Positions 15,944 through 19,538 of a stretch of 19,538 nt of DNA are shown one piece after another. Position 1 is the first letter of the stretch. The number at the start of each line of letters is the position of its first letter. The stretch is from JAKVKY01 sp964293585 (GTDB lineage Bacteria > Bacillota > Negativicutes > Acidaminococcales > Acidaminococcaceae). Made by a program: the position numbers and the translations under genes. Below the pieces are notes generated by a model. That model worked only from the letters and a program-made list of their open reading frames with translations. It was not told the origin of the DNA and made no database searches. The stretch is taken from the NCBI GenBank assembly GCA_964293585.1, contig CAXYYS010000035.1:1-19538 (forward strand). The letters run 5' to 3'.

Positions 15944-15977
15944 AACCGTGCGGTTTCTAAGCCGCACGGTTTTTTTA
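15944..15977 (+). terminator. Terminator of tRNA-Arg
   Basis: A perfect 10-base stem (AACCGTGCGG / CCGCACGGTT) with an 8-base loop and eight T, 11 bases past the CCA end. Confidence 0.92.
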
Positions 15978-15994
15978 TTTTTAAATGCGCTATG

Positions 15995-16017
15995 AAAGTG
16001 AGCCAAAAAGTGAGCCA
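15995..16017 (+). repeat. 11-base direct repeat near the element's end
   Basis: AAAGTGAGCCA occurs at 15995-16005 and 16007-16017, a 12-base period. The second copy also sits in an AAGTGAGCCACTT near-palindrome. Its place between the tRNA and the integrase suggests arm-type recombinase or excisionase sites, an inference only. Confidence 0.5.
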
Positions 16018-16207
16018 CTTTGTTAAATACGTAATATTTCTTACCCTATGAGAGTATATTTTACCTTTTTCCTTCATTATAAACAATAACTAGAACATAA
16101 TTAGAATTTATCCCTAAACTTTTTCAAACTTTCTATAGTTTAAATACCCAATGTCTGTAAGTCAGTCTACGAGCCATTTCCAGCGAACAATAACAGCCTT
16201 TTTATAT
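16018..16207. other. AT-rich non-coding stretch at the left of the element
   Basis: The tRNA-to-leader-ORF gap is about 330 bases. Apart from the terminator, repeat and promoter listed separately, this stretch shows no convincing ORF, RNA or repeat. Confidence 0.5.
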
Positions 16208-16236
16208 TTGCCAGATTTCAAAAATTAAGCGATAAT
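16208..16236 (+). promoter_or_regulatory. Promoter of the excisionase-integrase unit
   Basis: TTGCCA (16208-16213), a 17-base spacer and GATAAT (16231-16236), each one mismatch from consensus. Transcription would start near 16243. Confidence 0.65.
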
Positions 16237-16260
16237 AATGGTAACAGAGGGATATAGTGC

Positions 16261-16341
16261 ATGAGGGAATACGAACACGGCGTTTGCCGTGTTTTTTTAT
16301 ACCCAAAAAGGGTAAATAGGCAACAGAAAGGAGATATATAG
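16261..16341 (+). CDS. Possible 26-residue leader peptide
   Basis: An ATG at 16261, with GAGGG about 9 bases upstream, opens a 26-codon frame (MREYEHGVCRVFLYPKRVN...) ending at TAG one base before the excisionase ATG. It begins about 18 bases after the predicted transcript start and reads through the terminator hairpin at 16275-16298. That arrangement resembles translated leaders that control attenuation. The ORF is too short for coding statistics and could be chance. Confidence 0.4.
   Translation: MREYEHGVCRVFLYPKRVNRQQKGDI
16275..16298 (+). terminator. Intrinsic terminator in the xis leader
   Basis: A perfect 7-base stem ACACGGC / GCCGTGT with a GTTT loop, then seven T. It lies between the promoter and the excisionase-like gene, so it would limit expression of that gene and the integrase unless overcome. 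Confidence 0.75.
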
Positions 16342-16342
16342 T

Positions 16343-16558
16343 ATGAAAAATTATGATGAAAATGAAAACAAACTTTATTGGTCTGTAGATGAGGTTCGGA
16401 AATGTGTCTACGGAAATGCTATTTCAAAAGGAACAATCATGAACATGATACATTCCAAACAAATACCCTGTAAGAGATTGATGAGCCGTATATTTATCCC
16501 ACGCTGGTGGGTACTTAAGGAAATTCATGAAGCATCAAATCAACCGTCAGAACGGTAA
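16343..16558 (+). CDS. Excisionase-like HTH protein
   Basis: A 71-residue basic protein. Residues about 12-58 (YWSVDEVRKCVYGNAISKGTIMNMIHSKQIPCKRLMSRIFIPRWWV) have the shape of a MerR/excisionase-type winged helix: a tyrosine- and serine-led first helix, a turn, the recognition helix, and a wing with a final WWV. Such proteins sit just before the integrase in mobile elements and bend DNA to favour excision. The ATG has AAAGGAG upstream. It ends 12 bases before the integrase start, so the two are co-transcribed. A plain transcription regulator is the alternative. Confidence 0.75.
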   Translation: MKNYDENENKLYWSVDEVRKCVYGNAISKGTIMNMIHSKQIPCKRLMSRIFIPRWWVLKEIHEASNQPSER

Positions 16559-16570
16559 GGAGAACATACG

Positions 16571-17764
16571 ATGATAAGACGAAATTATGGAGAAGGTACT
16601 TTTATCAATGTGAACGATAGATACGAATGGTTTGGCAGATACCAAGACTTAGATGGTAAATTACGCCGTAAGCATATCGTTGCTAAAGATAAAAAAAATT
16701 TAAAAGCCAAGGTTAAAGAATGGTTATTAATGTTAGATGACCGCCGACACTTAAAAGCAAAGCAAGATTTAACTCTAGAAGAATGGTCCAATATCTGGTT
16801 ACGAGTAAGACAAGGAACAGCAAAAGATTCAACCTATCAGTTCTATTATTCCCTCGTACATAATCATATCATTCCTGGGTTGGGTCAATGTAATCTAAAG
16901 GATTTGAAACCCCTTAATATACAGACATGGTTAAACGGTCTCATTCATCCTCCTAAGGATAGCCTAACTATACCGCTTTCTGCTAAAACCGTTAACTCAA
17001 TAAGAACCACATTAATAACTATCCTAAACTATGCCAAAATTAACAGCAGAATCAAAATTAACCCTGCCTTAGAAACCAATAAGGTTATTGGTTCCAAAAA
17101 AACTATCATCGCTCTGACGATAGAACAAAGTAAAAAATTATTAAAAGTAGCCAGGGATGGTAACTATCTGCCAGACTTTGATGATGATGGAAAGATTTAT
17201 CTAAAAAAATGTTACTATGCAGCCATTTTCTTAGCAACATTTACCGGTATGAGGAAAGGAGAAGTATTTGGCTTATTATGGTCAGATATAGATTTCTCAA
17301 AGAAGATGATTGTGTTAAGACATAATCTTGTCTTAGGAAAATTAGGTACACCCAAAACCCCATCCTCTAACCGTAATGTTATTTTAGATAACAAAACCAT
17401 CAATGTTCTTAAAGCTTGGAAAGATTATCAAGAAGACTTCCAGACTAGTGTTGGCAAAGAGTTATTTAATAATGAAAACAATGCTGTTTTCACTAATGCG
17501 TTTGGACATTTCGTAAGCGTAGATAACTTTGTCCACAGGCACTGGAAATGGATTAAAAAAGCCGCAAATTTACCAGATGATTTGGGTTTCCATGCGGCAA
17601 CCAGGCACACACATATCAGTCAGTTGTTGGCGGCTGGTGTGAACGTTAAGGTTGTTAGCGAGCGTACGGGAGATTCGGCTGAAATGATATATAAAACCTA
17701 CGCCCATGTGTTACCGTCGATGCAGGCGGCAGCCATTAAAGCAATAGCAGAATTTCAGAAATAA
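16571..17764 (+). CDS. int: Tyrosine recombinase (integrase)
   Basis: A 397-residue phage/ICE-type integrase. Residues 1-60 form an arm-binding AP2-like N-terminal domain (GEGTFINVNDRYEWFGRYQDLDGKLRRKHI), about 65-165 the SAM-like core-binding domain, and 180-397 the catalytic domain. Catalytic residues: R228 (TGMRKGE), K262 (TPKTPSSNR), H341 and R345 (FHAATRHTH), and Y377 (TYAHVLPSMQ). Two departures from the usual boxes: H and R are three residues apart rather than two, and the usual GHS is GDS (D369). The second also occurs in working integrases as far as I recall; the first is less familiar. It follows the excisionase-like gene and presumably recombines at the tRNA-Arg 3' end. Confidence 0.93.
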   Translation: MIRRNYGEGTFINVNDRYEWFGRYQDLDGKLRRKHIVAKDKKNLKAKVKEWLLMLDDRRHLKAKQDLTLEEWSNIWLRVRQGTAKDSTYQFYYSLVHNHIIPGLGQCNLKDLKPLNIQTWLNGLIHPPKDSLTIPLSAKTVNSIRTTLITILNYAKINSRIKINPALETNKVIGSKKTIIALTIEQSKKLLKVARDGNYLPDFDDDGKIYLKKCYYAAIFLATFTGMRKGEVFGLLWSDIDFSKKMIVLRHNLVLGKLGTPKTPSSNRNVILDNKTINVLKAWKDYQEDFQTSVGKELFNNENNAVFTNAFGHFVSVDNFVHRHWKWIKKAANLPDDLGFHAATRHTHISQLLAAGVNVKVVSERTGDSAEMIYKTYAHVLPSMQAAAIKAIAEFQK

Positions 17765-17865
17765 GTCTAAACATTCCGGCAAGAAAAAACATGGTGATGA
17801 TACTTCTCTTATGGGAATGCTTATCTTACAACGCAAGTATTAAATTAAAAAGGAAGGATAAAAAA

Positions 17866-18174
17866 ATGAACAATGACATATGTTCCAAATCCGATTTAAA
17901 GCTAAAAGAAGTTCTTGCGGACTTAGAAAATCAACTGGCAAAGATTGAAGAAACAAAAACAAATATCAAGCGGCAAATACCTTTTATAAAAAAAGCATTA
18001 CAAGCTTCAAGCGGCACTCTAAATCAAAAAAGCTTGAAAAATACTACCGCTAAAAAGTCTTCTGATTCTGCTACTGGAAATCACAAAAATGAAGATAAAA
18101 AAGCATTAGAAAATAACAGATTCCAGCAATCAGGAGTTGCCAAAGCAACTCCTGAGAATAGCCCTTTTAAATAA
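17866..18174 (+). CDS. Small coiled-coil protein of unknown function
   Basis: A 102-residue, strongly charged protein. Residues about 8-46 (DLKLKEVLADLENQLAKIEETKTNIKRQIPFIKKALQ) form a heptad-like coiled coil; the C-terminal half is low-complexity, rich in Lys, Ser, Thr and Asn. The ATG at 17866 with AAGGAAGG upstream is preferred over an upstream ATG at 17791 that lacks a ribosome site. I recognise no family. It lies between the integrase and the oriT-like region, so a mobilization accessory role is possible but not shown. A 10-base hairpin lies inside its 3' end. Confidence 0.65.
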   Translation: MNNDICSKSDLKLKEVLADLENQLAKIEETKTNIKRQIPFIKKALQASSGTLNQKSLKNTTAKKSSDSATGNHKNEDKKALENNRFQQSGVAKATPENSPFK

Positions 18175-18259
18175 AATAGATAAAAGGGCTGTTTAAAGGC
18201 TTTACCTTGTCGCCCGTAGGCGACCGCAAGCTCTTTTGTCACGGGACGGGGCAAAAGAG
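18131..18259 (+). other. Candidate origin of transfer (four inverted repeats)
   Basis: Four perfect inverted repeats occur within 130 bases. They are CAGGAGTTGC / GCAACTCCTG (18131-18154), AGCCCTTTT / AAAAGGGCT (18160-18190), GTCGCC / GGCGAC (18209-18224), and CTCTTTTG / CAAAAGAG around a G-rich loop (18231-18259). They lie directly upstream of a MobV-type relaxase, where that family's oriT is normally found. The nick site cannot be told from sequence alone. Confidence 0.6.
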
Positions 18260-18281
18260 GGTTTGCGTGACCTTTTTTTAA

Positions 18282-18314
18282 AAAGAAAAAAACAAAAAAA
18301 AAAAAAGAAAAAAA
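18282..18314 (+). repeat. A-rich tract with 13-A run before the relaxase
   Basis: Apart from two G and one C this stretch is all A, with an uninterrupted run of 13 A (18294-18306). Such runs are prone to replication and transcription slippage. Confidence 0.85.
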
Positions 18315-18317
18315 CCT

Positions 18318-19538
18318 ATAAGTGAAAAGTACACATTATCATTCTGCGCTGGTGACGGTAATCTAAACCACAACAACAGAAAATTTATTGCTCAAAATGT
18401 TAACAGTGATCTTGTACAATTGGATGTAGCTTTAATAAAAAAAGACTTAAAAGATACTTACCAAGAATTATTTGGGGAAGCCCTCAAAGAGTATAACCAA
18501 AAACAAACACGAAAAGACAGGATAATTAAAGATTACTTAGAACATATAAGGCGGTCAAAAAACAATGAAAAGATTTACGAAGAGGTTATCATCATGGTAG
18601 GTAACAAGGACCATCATCCAAATAATAAGACTGCCGAGAAAATACTTAGAGAAGCATTATTAGCCTTTCAAAGAAAGAACAAAAATTGTATCGTTTTTAA
18701 TGCCGTAATTCATTTTGATGAGGCGACTCCGCATCTCCATCTTGACTACGTTAATATTAAAACTCAAACAAGAAAAGGGTTGAGAATCCAAGTCAGCAAA
18801 AAAGGTGCAATGAAAGAAATGGGCTACGGTAGTAAGAAAGATGAATATGACCGCTGGATAGACGACAACAGAAAAAATCTTCTGCCTATCATGCACGAAA
18901 ATGGCATTGAAATAGTAGACGGGGAATGTTCAGGGCAAATGAAAATAGACATTAATCTCCTACGGAAAGTTATGAGCATTAATGCTCGAGAAATACGAGA
19001 GTTGCCGAACATAAATTACTCCGAAGAGAAAGGTCTTTTTGGTACCCCAACAGGTAATCTGATTGTTTCCAAAAGTGATTACGAAATTATGGACAAGAAA
19101 GCTAAACTTGCGGCAATGATAGTAAAAAATATTGATACCCGCGAAGCAGGTTTAAAAAGTAAAATACTTGCCTTGGAAACTAAAAATCAAAAGCTTGAAC
19201 AAGAGAAAACTTCCAGCCAGAATGAAGCATCAATTTGGAAAGAAAAATGTGATAAACTTGCCACAAAATACACACGTCTAACAGCCGCAACTAAAAAACT
19301 GCTGAAAGTAATAATTGATGAGACATTAGACCTGTCACCAAAGGTTGCTGATGCCTTAAAACCCTTTTCAAAATTTGTAGATAAATATATCCAGAATAGA
19401 AACAATTTTTACCATCAAGAGCAAGAAATTATTACCCAAAAAGTTTTGAAAAATCATGAACATGAAAGGCATGAGGAAGAACATAACAAACGAGAAAATA
19501 CCCCCATGTTGACAATTTCACCTGTTACAAATAAGGAA
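18318..19538 (+). CDS. MobV/Pre-type relaxase (partial, start unclear)
   Basis: An open frame of 407 codons runs to the right edge without a stop. It is a plasmid recombination/mobilization (Mob_Pre, MobV) relaxase that nicks oriT and leads the strand into the recipient. The N-terminus SEKYTLSFCAGDGNLNHNNR carries the HNxR signature, and the metal-binding motif HFDEATPHLH starts at residue 132 (18711), followed by LDYVNIKT. After about residue 270 the protein becomes a coiled coil (SKILALETKNQKLEQEK...). The codon where I expect ATG is ATA (18318). No ATG, GTG or TTG occurs in frame between the upstream stop (18279) and the conserved N-terminus, and no ribosome site is seen. Non-standard start, slippage at the A-run, or loss of the start are all possible. 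Confidence 0.85.
   Translation, partial: MSEKYTLSFCAGDGNLNHNNRKFIAQNVNSDLVQLDVALIKKDLKDTYQELFGEALKEYNQKQTRKDRIIKDYLEHIRRSKNNEKIYEEVIIMVGNKDHHPNNKTAEKILREALLAFQRKNKNCIVFNAVIHFDEATPHLHLDYVNIKTQTRKGLRIQVSKKGAMKEMGYGSKKDEYDRWIDDNRKNLLPIMHENGIEIVDGECSGQMKIDINLLRKVMSINAREIRELPNINYSEEKGLFGTPTGNLIVSKSDYEIMDKKAKLAAMIVKNIDTREAGLKSKILALETKNQKLEQEKTSSQNEASIWKEKCDKLATKYTRLTAATKKLLKVIIDETLDLSPKVADALKPFSKFVDKYIQNRNNFYHQEQEIITQKVLKNHEHERHEEEHNKRENTPMLTISPVTNKE

Larger units (their letters stand above)
15933..19538 (+). mobile_element. Integrative and mobilizable element (left part)
   Basis: Downstream of the tRNA the base composition turns AT-rich, and the genes are an excisionase-like protein, a tyrosine integrase, a small coiled-coil protein and a MobV/Pre-type relaxase with an oriT-like region. 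This is the content of an element that integrates into a tRNA gene and is moved by a helper conjugation system. The left end is taken as the tRNA 3' end, by analogy with other tRNA-targeting elements; it could be inside the tRNA or after the tRNA terminator. The right end and second attachment site are outside the window. No mating-pair or coupling protein is seen in this part. Confidence 0.8.

Noticed and set aside
17791..17865. 25-residue N-terminal extension of the coiled-coil protein
   Set aside because: The upstream ATG has no ribosome site, whereas the ATG at 17866 has AAGGAAGG at good distance.

Overview
The window is a bacterial chromosome segment, most likely from an anaerobic Firmicute and possibly a Negativicute of the Acidaminococcaceae/Phascolarctobacterium kind. 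That placement is an inference from protein style and the lspA-rluD-pyrR gene order, not a search. Two parts differ in character. About 1-15,930 is ordinary, moderately GC-rich housekeeping DNA. About 15,980-19,538 is visibly AT-rich and is the beginning of an integrated mobile element downstream of a tRNA-Arg gene.

Left part, minus strand, read from high to low coordinates: leuS (own promoter, terminator); a comEA-like gene, comEC and holA packed as one unit; a long-form glutamine synthetase (strong promoter, perfect-stem terminator); a monocistronic short-chain-type acyl-CoA dehydrogenase with its own terminator; then lspA-rluD-pyrR; then a LUD-domain protein with a promoter overlapping the pyrR stop; and finally a small secreted protein cut by the window edge. 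The comEA-like gene keeps its SLBB domain, but its helix-hairpin-helix DNA-binding domain is out of frame.

Plus strand from 13,368: bioB, preceded by a possible BirA operator and a leader hairpin; a UPF0340 (YwlG-type) protein; a calcineurin-like metallophosphoesterase; then tRNA-Arg(ACG) with a perfect sigma-70 promoter and a terminator.

The mobile element carries, in order: a short direct repeat; a strong promoter; a predicted 26-codon leader ORF that reads through an intrinsic-terminator hairpin; an excisionase-like HTH protein; a tyrosine integrase; a small coiled-coil protein; a run of four inverted repeats that looks like an origin of transfer; and a MobV/Pre-type relaxase running off the right edge. 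This is the layout of an integrative and mobilizable element (IME). The relaxase frame has ATA where an ATG is expected, directly after a 13-A run. The far attachment site lies outside the window, so the element's ends cannot be set here.
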